Shown here piece by piece: positions 25,809 to 35,291 of a stretch of DNA of 64,000 nt. The stretch comes from JACMLD01 sp044223995. Its GTDB lineage: Bacteria > Bacteroidota > Bacteroidia > Chitinophagales > Chitinophagaceae. The stretch spans positions 372,001 through 436,000 of the forward strand of contig JBGALE010000004.1 in NCBI GenBank assembly GCA_044223995.1, given 5' to 3'. The notes under the pieces are model-generated. The model was not told the origin of the DNA. It ran no database searches and was given only the letters and a program-made list of their open reading frames with translations. Position 1 is the first letter of the stretch, and each line of letters opens with the position of its first letter. A program made the position numbers and the translations under genes.

Positions 25809-25979
25809 CTATCCATGCCCTGTACGTTCGAGAAACTTAACGATAACTGACTTTTCATAAGATGAAAAGCTCTCGGCTCCGGTAGGGCTGCGCCTGTAAA
25901 ACTTCCTGCGGTTAATCCAGTACCGCAAGCCCAATCCCAAAACCAACGCTATTATACCTAAAACCAATGATGCAATCAT
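25809..25979 (-). CDS. Small single-pass membrane protein (56 aa)
   Basis: A 56-residue ORF starting at the ATG at 25979: an N-terminal hydrophobic helix (MIASLVLGIIALVLGLGL) followed by a positive tail (RYWINRRKFYRR) and a polar end (SSYEKSVIVKFLERTGHG). Small proteins of this form sit at the end of tra operons in Bacteroidota conjugative elements, sometimes under misleading transporter names. It lies 129 bp downstream of traQ on the same strand. The positive-inside rule puts the C-terminus in the cytoplasm. Function unknown. Confidence 0.6.
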   Translation of the reverse strand: MIASLVLGIIALVLGLGLRYWINRRKFYRRSPTGAESFSSYEKSVIVKFLERTGHG

Positions 25980-26107
25980 AACGACAACCAGTTAAATTTC
26001 TACTATTTGAATTTACGAAAATTATTTGTTCCGTTATCCGGCAAAAATACAAAATAAGAGCGGGGTTAAATGAAAAAATCCCGCCCACCGGGCAGGATTT
26101 TTTGTTT

Positions 26108-26542
26108 CTAATCGCTACTGTTAAACTCAAAGCTCACCTGCTTTTCGTTCCCGAAGTTGTCCGAAATCCATATATCGAACGACTGCGATACGGTGGACTG
26201 CGAGGTATAGTGTAACCTGAATTGCGTTTGAGGCAACGGGTACAGGTCGTTAGGTATATACGGTGCATCATTGTAATACTGCAAAGTGCCTTGCCCGTCA
26301 TATTGGAAATAACGGATAAAATATTTTGCATCGTTGAAGTTGCCGCTTCGCTGTACCGTAATCCTTATTTCAACAGTCTGCCCGTTTGCTATATCTCCCC
26401 GAACAGGCATTACCTTTACCTCAAACGGGTAGTTCTGTTGTATGTCCAGTTCGTCCTTATTGCAGGACGATAACATGAAGATGCTTGTCATGACCATAAC
26501 AAGTATCCCTAAAAATCTGCTTTTATTCAATAATCGTTTCAT
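26108..26542 (-). CDS. traQ: Conjugal transfer protein TraQ-like (DUF3872)
   Basis: This 144-residue protein has a lipoprotein signal (MVMTSIFMLSSCNKDE) and a single beta-rich domain (YPFEVKVMPVRGDIANGQTVEIR; QTQFRLHYTSQS) of the DUF3872 type, known as TraQ in CTnDOT-like elements. It follows traO by 11 bp in the tra operon and is probably part of the envelope-spanning mating apparatus. Length is typical. Confidence 0.82.
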   Translation of the reverse strand: MKRLLNKSRFLGILVMVMTSIFMLSSCNKDELDIQQNYPFEVKVMPVRGDIANGQTVEIRITVQRSGNFNDAKYFIRYFQYDGQGTLQYYNDAPYIPNDLYPLPQTQFRLHYTSQSTVSQSFDIWISDNFGNEKQVSFEFNSSD

Positions 26543-26553
26543 TGTTTGTTCTT

Positions 26554-27111
26554 TTAAAAGTTAAACCTTAGCCCTATGCCTGCCGATGGACGGAACTGTT
26601 TTAAATCCGTACCCCATACCACTTTGGTACGCCCTTGCAGGAGCAATACAAAACGGTCGGACAAATACGTTTCAAAAGACAAACGCCCACCGGCTCCGTA
26701 AATGAAATTGTCTTTGTCGAGAATGGTTGCCCCGTCATACAGCGTTGCCTTGCCCCGGTTAATGTTTTCGTAACCTGCAACGGCGGTTATGCCTGCGTTC
26801 AGGGTGATGCTCTTTCGTGCATTGCCCAACAACTGAAGACTGTAACCCACTTCGCCGGTATAGGCTTCGAGCGGTATCTGCAAATTCCTGTAACCGGCAA
26901 GCTGGTGGGTGTATTCCGCACCCCACAACCAGTAATTGCCGTTTTTCCGGTTTATGATAAGCATGATGTTCAGGTAGTAATTTTTATCCGCTTCTTTGGA
27001 CAATAAACCTGCATTTACTTCCAGCCCTTTTTGTTTGGGTATCATCCGTTGTGCCTGTACTGCCGTAATGCTTAGCATGGCAAGCATCACGGCAAAAATG
27101 TATTTTATCAT
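26554..27111 (-). CDS. traO: Conjugal transfer protein TraO
   Basis: This 185-residue protein has an N-terminal signal peptide ending at VQAQ and a set of amphipathic beta strands ending in Phe (SAGIGLRFNF), as expected for an outer-membrane barrel protein. Position between traN and traQ and the overall pattern (RMIPKQKGLEVNAGLL, GNYWLWGAEYTHQ) match TraO of Bacteroidota conjugative elements. It probably belongs to the outer-membrane part of the type IV secretion channel. Confidence 0.85.
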   Translation of the reverse strand: MIKYIFAVMLAMLSITAVQAQRMIPKQKGLEVNAGLLSKEADKNYYLNIMLIINRKNGNYWLWGAEYTHQLAGYRNLQIPLEAYTGEVGYSLQLLGNARKSITLNAGITAVAGYENINRGKATLYDGATILDKDNFIYGAGGRLSFETYLSDRFVLLLQGRTKVVWGTDLKQFRPSAGIGLRFNF

Positions 27112-27127
27112 TGTTCTTTCTGTTTGG

Positions 27128-28027
27128 TTAATTAATCTTTAGGTGCATATCGTTTATCTGCCTTGCATGTACCAGGTCGGAGTTTTCCACCTGCAAGGTT
27201 TGCTGCCTGCCACCGTTCTTTTCAAAAATTTCAATTACCAGCACCTTGTCATCGGCAATAGTAAACTGGTCGAGCAGGAACACGTTTTGCTCAACACTGT
27301 TGCCAGCAATTTCATCCAGTGGCTTGTATATACGCAACGGGGTTAAAGGCTTTTCCTGCACTACGGTACGCTTGGCAACTTTCTTGTCCACTATTTTGAA
27401 ATTCACAAAGTCAATCTGGAAAGGCACATTACTTTTATTGCGCAACTCTGTATGGAAATAAAATTTACCGTTGTGTACATAGATGCCCTTTAGCAGAAAC
27501 TGTATGCCGTAGCTTTTGGAACCGATATGCTTTACAATCCTTTTGTTCTTTTTGTAAATGGTTTCCAGTAACAGCCCCGCCAGTGATGGCGAATTGTTGC
27601 CCAATTCCTCAAACAATACATCGTTGCCGTTCTCCCTGTCCGAAACCTTTTGCATAGTCAGCAGGTCGTAATTCATGGTGGCAGGATGGGCACTGTAATA
27701 CACGTTGAAGTTGTAAAACCTGCCATCATTGGTAATCACTGAAAAATTGGTTTCGTCCGGGAAATCCTTTACGGCAGCTTTTATGCGTAGTACGTTTTCC
27801 GCATCTTCTGCCTTGCCTGCTATCAGGTATTCGCTGCCCAAATCCACGTAACGGATAGCTGCCGGGAATATCAGGTGCGAGGTCTTGTTATACGTTACCT
27901 GCATTTCGTAAGGCTCTACTTTGCCCAGGCTTAACTTGCCGGTAGTGGTTGCCTGTTGCGCAAAGGAATGGACATAATAACCCATGATAAGGGTTAATAC
28001 CAGTATGCTTTTAAATATCGCTTTCAT
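27128..28027 (-). CDS. traN: Conjugal transfer protein TraN (DUF4138)
   Basis: This 299-residue protein has a signal peptide (VLTLIMGYYVHSFAQ) and the DUF4138 pattern: TYNKTSHLIFPAAIRYVDLGS, IKAAVKDFPDETNFSVIT, and the C-terminal RIYKPLDEIAGN...VFLLDQFTIADDK region. TraN is a VirB9-like periplasmic part of the CTnDOT-type mating channel. It is followed by traO after 16 bp and preceded by traM after a 129-bp gap. Confidence 0.9.
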   Translation of the reverse strand: MKAIFKSILVLTLIMGYYVHSFAQQATTTGKLSLGKVEPYEMQVTYNKTSHLIFPAAIRYVDLGSEYLIAGKAEDAENVLRIKAAVKDFPDETNFSVITNDGRFYNFNVYYSAHPATMNYDLLTMQKVSDRENGNDVLFEELGNNSPSLAGLLLETIYKKNKRIVKHIGSKSYGIQFLLKGIYVHNGKFYFHTELRNKSNVPFQIDFVNFKIVDKKVAKRTVVQEKPLTPLRIYKPLDEIAGNSVEQNVFLLDQFTIADDKVLVIEIFEKNGGRQQTLQVENSDLVHARQINDMHLKIN

Positions 28028-28156
28028 CTGTTTGTTTTTATTTTTTAGTTGTCAGATGGAACCTTTGATGATTAAAATAATCATTGCCCTCTGTGCTTAA
28101 TGATTATTTTAATCATGTCGGATTCATTTTTCTTTCTGTTTATTAGCGTTGAACAT

Positions 28157-29482
28157 TTATTTTTTTGACACGAGGAATAATTGATGACCGGCTTTGATGG
28201 TTACTTTCGGCGTTTTTATTTTCTTGGAGAAATAGCCCGATACACCCTGTACCACGCCACGGGAAAGGTCGCCCGCTACCTGTTGCCCTGCGGAGCGGGT
28301 CATCATAATAGAAGTGCCGGAGGTTTGGCTCATGTTGGAGGCAATCTCCGTGAGCGCATTCATTTCAGGAGAATACGGAACATACAATCCCTGCTGACCG
28401 TCCAAATCATAAACAGTAATATCAACGGGAACGATATTGCCTGCCAATTCGATGGATGTTACCTTTAGCTGTAAACGACCATTATTGAATTTTGCATTTG
28501 CCGTAAGCACTGTACCGACTGGAATAGTAAGGTTAGGCGTTTGTGCCGTTTCCAATAAGCGCAACCGCACACCGCTTTCATCGGTTACGGTCTGCGTTTC
28601 CTGTACCACTGCCCGGATGCTGTTTTTAGGCTGTACCACTTGTTCACGAATACCAGCCGTATAAAAACCCCTGTTCCGGCTTTCGTTCCAGCTTGCCAAA
28701 AATGCGCTGTCGGTCGGCTCACGGTACAGGGCAGATACGGCATTTTTCCTTGCAGGCGTAAATGCCTCGAAGCGTTCTTTTTGCGTAGCAGCTTTTGCGG
28801 CAACGGCTGTATCGGTTTTACCGGGCTGCGCCGTATTGGACGGAAGATATTTAGCCGCCATTTCGTAAGACTTCTCCATTAACGCCAACTGGTCTTGTAC
28901 GGTAGTGGTCGGTGGTACTTTTTTTTCTGCCAACTGGTCTTTTAGTTCCTCTACCTGCTTTCTAAGTTCCTGCGTTTCGTTATCGTTGTTATCGTAGAAC
29001 GAGCTTAACATACTTTGCGCATTGCGGTAGCTGGTCAAAGCAGGATTGCTGTTCCTGTCCTTGCCGCTTTCTTGAGCGTTGCTGTCTTCGTTATTCTCAT
29101 CCTGCGTTGCCGCTTTTTTATCGGCTGCACTATCAGAGTTCCAGTAGTCGGAAAGGGATGTAAGCTCATTGCGCTTTTCCTGCATTTTCTTTTCGAGCAT
29201 TTCCTGCTCATAAGCCTTTTGCTTATCGGGCTGAAGCCCGGCATCGGTAGCCTGCGGTACGGCTTCATTCAAACCAATATTCCCTGTCTTCTTCTTATCG
29301 GACGATGGTTTAAAAATGAGGAACATACAGCCTATAAATACCACGCCCATTAAAATAAAGATGATGGGCTTTTTCAGCTTTTCGGCTTTGTTCTGCGCAC
29401 CGTCTTTCGGTGCATCGGTTCCGGTTTTTTGGTTGTCATCTTCGACCAAAAAACTCACTCTTTTGTTTTCGCTATCTTTCAT
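28157..29482 (-). CDS. traM: Conjugative transposon protein TraM
   Basis: This 441-residue protein has one N-terminal TM helix (KPIIFILMGVVFIGCMFLIF, residues about 36-55), a long charged and coiled-coil linker (residues about 60-240) and a C-terminal beta domain (from about 290: LRLLETAQTPNLTIPVGTVLTA) like VirB10/TrbI. TraM would span the periplasm as the energy-sensing scaffold of the transfer channel. Its start overlaps the traL end by 11 bp, which suggests coupled translation. Confidence 0.9.
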   Translation of the reverse strand: MKDSENKRVSFLVEDDNQKTGTDAPKDGAQNKAEKLKKPIIFILMGVVFIGCMFLIFKPSSDKKKTGNIGLNEAVPQATDAGLQPDKQKAYEQEMLEKKMQEKRNELTSLSDYWNSDSAADKKAATQDENNEDSNAQESGKDRNSNPALTSYRNAQSMLSSFYDNNDNETQELRKQVEELKDQLAEKKVPPTTTVQDQLALMEKSYEMAAKYLPSNTAQPGKTDTAVAAKAATQKERFEAFTPARKNAVSALYREPTDSAFLASWNESRNRGFYTAGIREQVVQPKNSIRAVVQETQTVTDESGVRLRLLETAQTPNLTIPVGTVLTANAKFNNGRLQLKVTSIELAGNIVPVDITVYDLDGQQGLYVPYSPEMNALTEIASNMSQTSGTSIMMTRSAGQQVAGDLSRGVVQGVSGYFSKKIKTPKVTIKAGHQLFLVSKK

Positions 29483-29756
29483 ACATTTTACGTTTTAAGA
29501 TTGTTGATATACTGTCCTGCGGTGATACCGGGGACTTTTTTTGCTGTATAACCGGGTTTTCGATATGCTCTATTGTCATTCGATTATTGGACTTGCCAAC
29601 GTCATAGCATACTTTCAGTATGATGACAACGGACAATAACGCATAGCCTGCAAAGAGCAGCAGCGTATAGCGTTGTTGTTTTTTTAGCGGCAACGCCCGC
29701 CACTGCTCATTGAGCTTATCGAACCAGTTATTTAATTTTGTTCTTAGATTTTTCAT
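29472..29756 (-). CDS. traL: Conjugal transfer protein TraL (DUF3989)
   Basis: This 94-residue protein has one TM helix (YTLLLFAGYALLSVVIILKVCYD split around residue 40) between a basic, Trp-containing N-terminal segment and a polar C-terminus, as in DUF3989/TraL. It sits between the unknown 142-residue gene and traM, overlapping the latter, as in other Bacteroidota elements. It is probably an inner-membrane component of the mating apparatus. Confidence 0.82.
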   Translation of the reverse strand: MKNLRTKLNNWFDKLNEQWRALPLKKQQRYTLLLFAGYALLSVVIILKVCYDVGKSNNRMTIEHIENPVIQQKKSPVSPQDSISTILKRKMYER

Positions 29757-29776
29757 GCCCTGACCATTATTCGTTA

Positions 29777-30205
29777 TTAAAACCTGAAACGCCTGCCTTT
29801 GGGAACAGCCTGTTGCTTCGGTGCATCGCTAACCAGGGCAATAGCCTCCGTTACTTTAGGTGCGGCAATCGTGGATAGATTAGTGAACTCCGATTGTTTC
29901 AGTAATTGCCCGAAGCGGTCTTTTTTCGTAACCGCTATTTTTTTGAGGTCAAACTTTCCGTTCAGGTATTTTACCCACATGCTGCATTCCACCCTCGGTT
30001 TATCTTCACCCGCCCATTGCAGGTAGCCGGTCAGCAACAACTCCGGCTTAGGTATGCTCTCTGTTTCTTTGCGGCAGTTTTTCAAATATTCGCCGATGCT
30101 TTCTTTCAGCTTTCCGGGATATGCGCCCTGCGTATGGAAATAGCCGTTATATCCTTTATCGGTAAGGATTTTCGCAAACGTGTTTAAATCTGATAATGCT
30201 TCCAT
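29777..30205 (-). CDS. Conserved ICE protein of unknown function between traK and traL
   Basis: This 142-residue soluble protein begins MEALSDLNTFAKILTDKGYNGYF and has no signal peptide or TM segment. A basic tail (GRRFRF) ends it. It is embedded in the tra operon (11 bp after traK, 21 bp before traL), so it is very likely expressed with the transfer genes. No domain is recognised. Confidence 0.75.
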   Translation of the reverse strand: MEALSDLNTFAKILTDKGYNGYFHTQGAYPGKLKESIGEYLKNCRKETESIPKPELLLTGYLQWAGEDKPRVECSMWVKYLNGKFDLKKIAVTKKDRFGQLLKQSEFTNLSTIAAPKVTEAIALVSDAPKQQAVPKGRRFRF

Positions 30206-30215
30206 AAAATTGATT

Positions 30216-30839
30216 TTAGCGTTCTATGACCTCCACATCTTTATTTTCCAGCACACTGAATTTTTCGATATTAAAACCCTGCGGGTTGTTGTCCGAGCGG
30301 ACGGAGTTCACGAGATAGCAGGAGGTTACAAGGCTGCGCCTTGTAACGTTGCTGGAACGGATGATAAATTGTTTGGCATAAGTTCTTACAGCATAAGGAT
30401 AGGTATCAAAATTGCAAACCACGCTGTCCACCTCGATACGTTGCTGTACATTGCCTGAAATAATACGGTTGTAATATCCTTTCTCCGATAAGTCTTTGTA
30501 ATAGTCAAAGGCACTTTTATCGGCAAGGTCAAACGCCCGTTTCATGTTGCTTTCTATGGCGTTCTTATCCGGCGCCAGCGTAAAGAACAATTCATGAAAA
30601 CGGCGTACATGCTCCCTTGCCTCAACAGGTCGGTTGATACTTGCATCCTGCGACAATGCCAGCATCAAAGATTTACCGTTGTCCAGCACATAAATCTTTT
30701 CCCGTTGCAACTCCGCAAAGCGGTAGGACTGCCATATGGCATATCCTACCACTGCAATGCAGAGTACCGCAAATACAATGGCATATAGCCGTATTTGCTT
30801 AAAGCTGTTCTCTATATTTCTTAGTGTTTTAAATTCCAT
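30216..30839 (-). CDS. traK: Conjugal transfer protein TraK
   Basis: This 207-residue VirB8-like protein starts MEFKTLRNIENSFKQIRL, then a single TM helix (AIVFAVLCIAVVGYAIWQ, residues about 20-37) and a periplasmic domain with REHVRRFHELFFTLAP, a block characteristic of TraK from CTnDOT-type elements. It is an assembly component of the inner-membrane complex. It lies 15 bp after traJ. Confidence 0.9.
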   Translation of the reverse strand: MEFKTLRNIENSFKQIRLYAIVFAVLCIAVVGYAIWQSYRFAELQREKIYVLDNGKSLMLALSQDASINRPVEAREHVRRFHELFFTLAPDKNAIESNMKRAFDLADKSAFDYYKDLSEKGYYNRIISGNVQQRIEVDSVVCNFDTYPYAVRTYAKQFIIRSSNVTRRSLVTSCYLVNSVRSDNNPQGFNIEKFSVLENKDVEVIER

Positions 30840-30854
30840 TTTTACTGATGATTA

Positions 30855-31850
30855 TTATTTGTTCAATAGTCTGCCGCCGATGTTACCCGCAACGGCTCCG
30901 GTTCCGGCTCCTGCGATGTTCCCTGTTTTCGATGCTGTCTGGTTTACATTGCGCATAAAGTTTCCTGCGCCTCCGGCTTGGATAACCCAACCCGCCACCG
31001 TTGGAATGGTGAAGTAGCCCACAATGCCAATCAGCATGAAAATGATATACACGGTATTGGAAGTGTCGGGGATATAATTGGGGTCTGCCAGCATGGATAT
31101 ATCCCGTTCCAGTATGAGCGATTGTATTTTTGCCAGCATCGAGCTGAACATATCGGATATAGGCAGCCACAGGTACACGCTGATATACCGGCTGAGCCAT
31201 TGCGTAAGCGTGGACTGAAACCCGTCCCATACGCTTATTGCAAAGGCTATCGGCCCGAGTATGGACAGCACAATGAGGAAGAACGTTCGTATCGTATCTA
31301 TGACAAGTGCCGCCGCCTGAAAGAGAACCTCCAGCAATTCACGGAACCAATCACGGATGCTTTTCTTTAAATCGTACATTCCCCGCTCCATGTACATGCC
31401 CGTCATTGTAACCAGGTCTGACGGCGACCAACCCAATTCATCCAGCTTTTTATCAAATTCCTCATCGCTTACGAGGTAAGCGGTTTCAGGATTGCGGAGC
31501 ATTGCCTCCCTTTCCAACTGGTCTTTTTGCTGTTGCAGCTTGTTCAGGTCAAGCACCTGATTATCGAGCATGGCGTGTGTGCCTTTCACCACCGGGCTTA
31601 ATACGGCGTTTATCGTCCCTAATACCATTGTCGGGAAAAACATAATGCAAAGCCCGATAGCGAAAGGACGGAGCAAAGGAAACACGTCTATCGGCTCTGC
31701 CCGGCTCAACGCCTGCCATACCCTCAACGCCACATAAAACAGTGCGCCTAATCCCGCAATACCTTTTGCTACTGCCGCCATATCTGCCGATAACGGTATC
31801 ATTTCATCGTACAGCGAACGCAGGAGTTCATGAAGATTATCCCATTCCAT
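30855..31850 (-). CDS. traJ: Conjugative transposon protein TraJ
   Basis: This 331-residue inner-membrane protein is VirB6-like, with several hydrophobic segments: about 20-45, 70-95, 190-215 (TIRTFFLIVLSILGPIAFAI) and 265-290. Its C-terminus is rich in Gly/Ala (GNIAGAGTGAVAGNIGG). The blocks PLLRPFAIGLCIMFFP and WLSRYISVYLWLPISDMF are typical of TraJ of Bacteroidota conjugative elements. It follows traI by 3 bp. Confidence 0.9.
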   Translation of the reverse strand: MEWDNLHELLRSLYDEMIPLSADMAAVAKGIAGLGALFYVALRVWQALSRAEPIDVFPLLRPFAIGLCIMFFPTMVLGTINAVLSPVVKGTHAMLDNQVLDLNKLQQQKDQLEREAMLRNPETAYLVSDEEFDKKLDELGWSPSDLVTMTGMYMERGMYDLKKSIRDWFRELLEVLFQAAALVIDTIRTFFLIVLSILGPIAFAISVWDGFQSTLTQWLSRYISVYLWLPISDMFSSMLAKIQSLILERDISMLADPNYIPDTSNTVYIIFMLIGIVGYFTIPTVAGWVIQAGGAGNFMRNVNQTASKTGNIAGAGTGAVAGNIGGRLLNK

Positions 31851-31853
31851 AGC

Positions 31854-32486
31854 TTACCAGTATTTTTGTTCAGCAGTACCGTACAGTTCCAGCACCCTTT
31901 TGGTGTTGTTCTGTTTTTTAGCCCGCAAAATGCTTACAGAGATATTTTTGTTGGTGTAGTAGCGCACAAGGTTGTGGTAGTCCTTAACCTCGTTATAAAC
32001 TTTGTCAATGACATCCATGCGCTCCTTATCATTCAGCGAAAGAGAGGATGAGGTAATAATCTGTTTCAACTCTTTCAGCAGTTCCGTACTTTCATTCAGA
32101 AGCACGGAATAACCGTTGGCTATTGCCGATAATTCCTGCGGGGTGAAATTTGGGTCGTTCATCATCTTGCCGAAATTCTTCACGTACATTTCGGACACAT
32201 CGCCCACCAGCAAAACGGTCTGCTGTACTTTGCGGGCATCTTTCACCAGATTGTTTACGGCTTTCAGCTTGTCATAATACTCTTTGCCCTGGTCATATAC
32301 TTTCTTCACCTGCTCGAAGTTTTTTACCACGTTCGATACGGTGGATGAGGTCTGCACAATTTCATTTGCGGAGTTAAGAATACCGGATATCAGGTTGCCG
32401 GGGTCAGTTACCACAAATTGCGCCTTAGCGGACGGTGCAACGGCAAGCATGATTGCCGTACACACCAGTAACATTGTTTTTTTCAT
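31854..32486 (-). CDS. traI: Conjugal transfer protein TraI (DUF4141)
   Basis: This 210-residue periplasmic protein has a signal peptide (LLVCTAIMLAVAPSAKAQ) and a mainly helical mature part (VKNFEQVKKVYDQGKEYYDKLKAV), as in DUF4141/TraI, a VirB5-like component. It lies upstream of traJ with 3 bp between. It is unrelated to the F-plasmid TraI relaxase despite the shared name. Confidence 0.87.
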   Translation of the reverse strand: MKKTMLLVCTAIMLAVAPSAKAQFVVTDPGNLISGILNSANEIVQTSSTVSNVVKNFEQVKKVYDQGKEYYDKLKAVNNLVKDARKVQQTVLLVGDVSEMYVKNFGKMMNDPNFTPQELSAIANGYSVLLNESTELLKELKQIITSSSLSLNDKERMDVIDKVYNEVKDYHNLVRYYTNKNISVSILRAKKQNNTKRVLELYGTAEQKYW

Positions 32487-32546
32487 TGTTCTGAAATTTT
32501 TAAATGATTAATAATTGTTTGCCTTTGAAATATTGAAAGCGATGCT

Positions 32547-32762
32547 TTACATTTTCCTGCCCGTCTTTCTGCCGATTACAGGGGATTGTTGTTGTTGCAG
32601 GTTGCTAAGCCGGGTAAAAAAATCCTGTATGCTTTGGGGTTGGGTCGCTGCAACTTCCTGACACAGCTTTACAAAATCCTGGTCGGCTTTGTTACCGGGT
32701 TCGGCTTCAAATATTAAAGCCTTGTTGTTGCCAATAGGCAGGGTTATCTTTTCCTTTTCCAA
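32547..32762 (-). CDS. Small hypothetical tra-operon protein
   Basis: This 71-residue protein (MEKEKITLPIGNNKALIFEAEP...) is soluble, with a basic, Gln-rich tail. It occupies the place of traH between traG and traI, but I see no resemblance to the TraH/DUF3876 family, so I do not give that name. Operon position is the only clue. Confidence 0.6.
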   Translation of the reverse strand: MEKEKITLPIGNNKALIFEAEPGNKADQDFVKLCQEVAATQPQSIQDFFTRLSNLQQQQSPVIGRKTGRKM

Positions 32763-32783
32763 CTGATTTGATTTTTAAAATGA

Positions 32784-35291
32784 TTAATAATTGTTTGCCT
32801 TTTCACGCCTTTGGAGGGCGATGCGTTTAATGGCTTGTTCTACATTGCCGTCCAGTTCGGATGCCAGTTGCATCACTTCCAGCTTTTCGGTTTCTTCCGT
32901 GGTGTAGGCTAAGTATTCTTCGAGCGATACCTCCGTGGCATATACGGCGGAATGCGTACCGCCCAATCCTATCCATACTTCTTTGTAAAGCCTTGACGGG
33001 TCATTATTCATATTGATGGAAAGCACCTGCGCCTTTTCCTTGTCCGTCAGCCCGAGCATTGCCTGAATGTCATCGAACTTGTTCATGTACTTGCGCTGGT
33101 CGAGCAGTATCTTACAATCGCTATTGTTTATGATGCTCTCTTTGACGATGGGCGACTGGATAATATCGTCAACCTCTTGCGTTACGACAATGGCTTCACC
33201 AAAAAATTTGCGGACAGTTTTAAACAAATACTTAATGTATTCTGCCATGCCCTCTTTCGCTATCGCTTTCCACGCTTCTTCAATCAATATCAGCTTACGC
33301 ACGCCTTTCAGCCTGCGCATCTTATTGATGAAGACCTCCATAATGATGATTGTTACGATTGGGAACAAAATTTTGTGGTCTTTTATCGCATCAATTTCAA
33401 ACACGATAAAGCGTTTGGAAAGCAGGTCGAGTTGCTTATCGGAGTTCAGCAAGTAATCATACTCCCCGCCTTTGTAATAGGGTTCCAGCACATTCAGAAA
33501 ATTGGCGAGGTCAAAGTCTTTTTCCCTTACCTGTTTTTCTTCCAGCACCTTTTTATAATCACCCTGTACATACTCATAGAAGCCGTTGAAAGAGGGGTAT
33601 TCATCGTTTTGCTTAATGCGGTCTATGTAGCCGCTCACAGCATTGGATAGCGCAACTTCTTCCGAGCGTTTCGGCGGTTCATCATCCCGTTTCCACAGCG
33701 TAAGGATGAGCGTTTTGATACTTTCCCTTTTCTCAATATCAAACACACCGTCATCGGTATAAAAGGGATTGAACGCAATCGGGTTGTCTTCGGTGTAAGT
33801 AAAGTAAACACCGTCTTCATCTTTGGTTTTTCCTTTAATCAGTTCGCACAAACCCTGATAGGAATTACCCGTGTCCACGAGCAGGACGTGTGCGCCCTGT
33901 TCGTAGTATTGCCGCACCATGTGGTTTGTGAAAAAAGATTTTCCCGAACCTGACGGACCAAGTATGAACTTGTTCCGGTTCGTGATGATGCCCCGCTTCA
34001 TCGGCAAATCCGATATATCCAGGTGGATAGGTTTCCCCGTCAATCGGTCTGCCATCTTGATACCGAACGGTGAGGGCGAACTCTGGTAGTTGGTTTCTTC
34101 GGTGAAGAAACACAACGCAGGCTCAATGAAAGTGTAAAAACTTTCCTCACTCGGAAAGTCGCCCGCATTGCCCGGCATTGCCGCCCAATACAGCGTAGCA
34201 ACGTCAATAGTGTTGTGGCGTGGCTTACATTCCATTAAAGCCAATGCACTGCCCGTATCGTTCTTTAGCTGCTTTAGTTCGTTCGGCTCATCCGACCATG
34301 CCATTACGTTGAAGTGCGCACGAATAGAAGAAAGCCCGAAGCTATGCGCTTCATTCAGGTACTTTTCTATCCACTCTTTATTGATTTGGTTTGCCCGGCT
34401 GTACCTTGCCAGCGAGTGCATGTTCCTTGCGGACTTTTCAAACTTGCGCAGGTTCTCATCGCTGTTATCCAAAAACAAATACTGGTTGTAGATATGGTTG
34501 CAGCTTAACAGCAATCCTACCGGGGCAGCGAAAGACAAAAGGCAATCGCTTCTGTCGGTGGATAGCTTTTCGTAACGGGTATTTGCTGATACCGTTCCGG
34601 GCAAATCGTCCGTATCGGACAAGGTGTGCAGGCACAGCCTTTTGTTGCCGATACGCACATCTTCGCTGCCTAAAGCGATGTCCTGCATAGCGGTTCCCGC
34701 TTCCCTTGACAGGGTAAGGTATTGTTCCAGCAATCCCTGTTTATCGCTTGCGCCGATAATGTCGTCTTCGGTCAGCCGTTCCAGTTTGATGAAGCCACTA
34801 TCATTAATAATGCGCTCAAACTGCGCTACCGCTTCCATGAAACGGCGAACGGCTTCTTTATCCCTTATTTCTTTCGGGATAAGAACGCCTTTGCAAAGCG
34901 ATGAAAAATCGCTTTGCATCCGCATACGTTCCTTTGTGGTCTTTGTAAGGAACAGGTAACAGTAATGGTTTAAAAAAGGACGTTCGTTAAAATGCTGCTG
35001 GTAGGACTTTGCCAAAAAACTTAATCCGTCCTGCGCAATATCGGGCGCATAGCTTTCCTTAATGTACCAATCCTGTTTGTGGATAATGGAATAATCCGGT
35101 AAGGTTTTAATAGCCTTATGCCATGCCGAATGAATGGCATCGTATTCCGCAGAAGCTACCGTGAACAGTTCCGGCAGGTGTACCCGGAAGCAGGCTGTAA
35201 TGTCTGCATCTTTTGAAATGATGCAGTTGTGTTCCACCGCCAGTAATGGAAACCTGCTTTCCAGCGTTGTGGCTTTTCCCGTGTTTCTCAT
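32784..35291 (-). CDS. traG: TraG family conjugation ATPase (VirB4-like)
   Basis: This 835-residue cytoplasmic ATPase of the transfer channel has Walker A LGPSGSGKSFFTNH near residue 440 and Walker B KLILIEEAW near residue 670. The C-terminal ATPase lobe also has VVTQEVDDI and DCKILLDQR. The N-terminal 400 residues form the non-catalytic VirB4 domain. It powers substrate transfer and pilus-like assembly. Its start overlaps the traF end by 4 bp. Confidence 0.93.
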   Translation of the reverse strand: MRNTGKATTLESRFPLLAVEHNCIISKDADITACFRVHLPELFTVASAEYDAIHSAWHKAIKTLPDYSIIHKQDWYIKESYAPDIAQDGLSFLAKSYQQHFNERPFLNHYCYLFLTKTTKERMRMQSDFSSLCKGVLIPKEIRDKEAVRRFMEAVAQFERIINDSGFIKLERLTEDDIIGASDKQGLLEQYLTLSREAGTAMQDIALGSEDVRIGNKRLCLHTLSDTDDLPGTVSANTRYEKLSTDRSDCLLSFAAPVGLLLSCNHIYNQYLFLDNSDENLRKFEKSARNMHSLARYSRANQINKEWIEKYLNEAHSFGLSSIRAHFNVMAWSDEPNELKQLKNDTGSALALMECKPRHNTIDVATLYWAAMPGNAGDFPSEESFYTFIEPALCFFTEETNYQSSPSPFGIKMADRLTGKPIHLDISDLPMKRGIITNRNKFILGPSGSGKSFFTNHMVRQYYEQGAHVLLVDTGNSYQGLCELIKGKTKDEDGVYFTYTEDNPIAFNPFYTDDGVFDIEKRESIKTLILTLWKRDDEPPKRSEEVALSNAVSGYIDRIKQNDEYPSFNGFYEYVQGDYKKVLEEKQVREKDFDLANFLNVLEPYYKGGEYDYLLNSDKQLDLLSKRFIVFEIDAIKDHKILFPIVTIIIMEVFINKMRRLKGVRKLILIEEAWKAIAKEGMAEYIKYLFKTVRKFFGEAIVVTQEVDDIIQSPIVKESIINNSDCKILLDQRKYMNKFDDIQAMLGLTDKEKAQVLSINMNNDPSRLYKEVWIGLGGTHSAVYATEVSLEEYLAYTTEETEKLEVMQLASELDGNVEQAIKRIALQRREKANNY

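Noticed and set aside
25809..25979. Molybdenum transporter permease name sometimes given to such 56-residue proteins
   Set aside because: A single helix with a short tail cannot be a permease; the name is not supported by sequence.
32547..32762. Naming the 71-residue gene traH/DUF3876
   Set aside because: Position fits but I see no sequence resemblance to the DUF3876 family.
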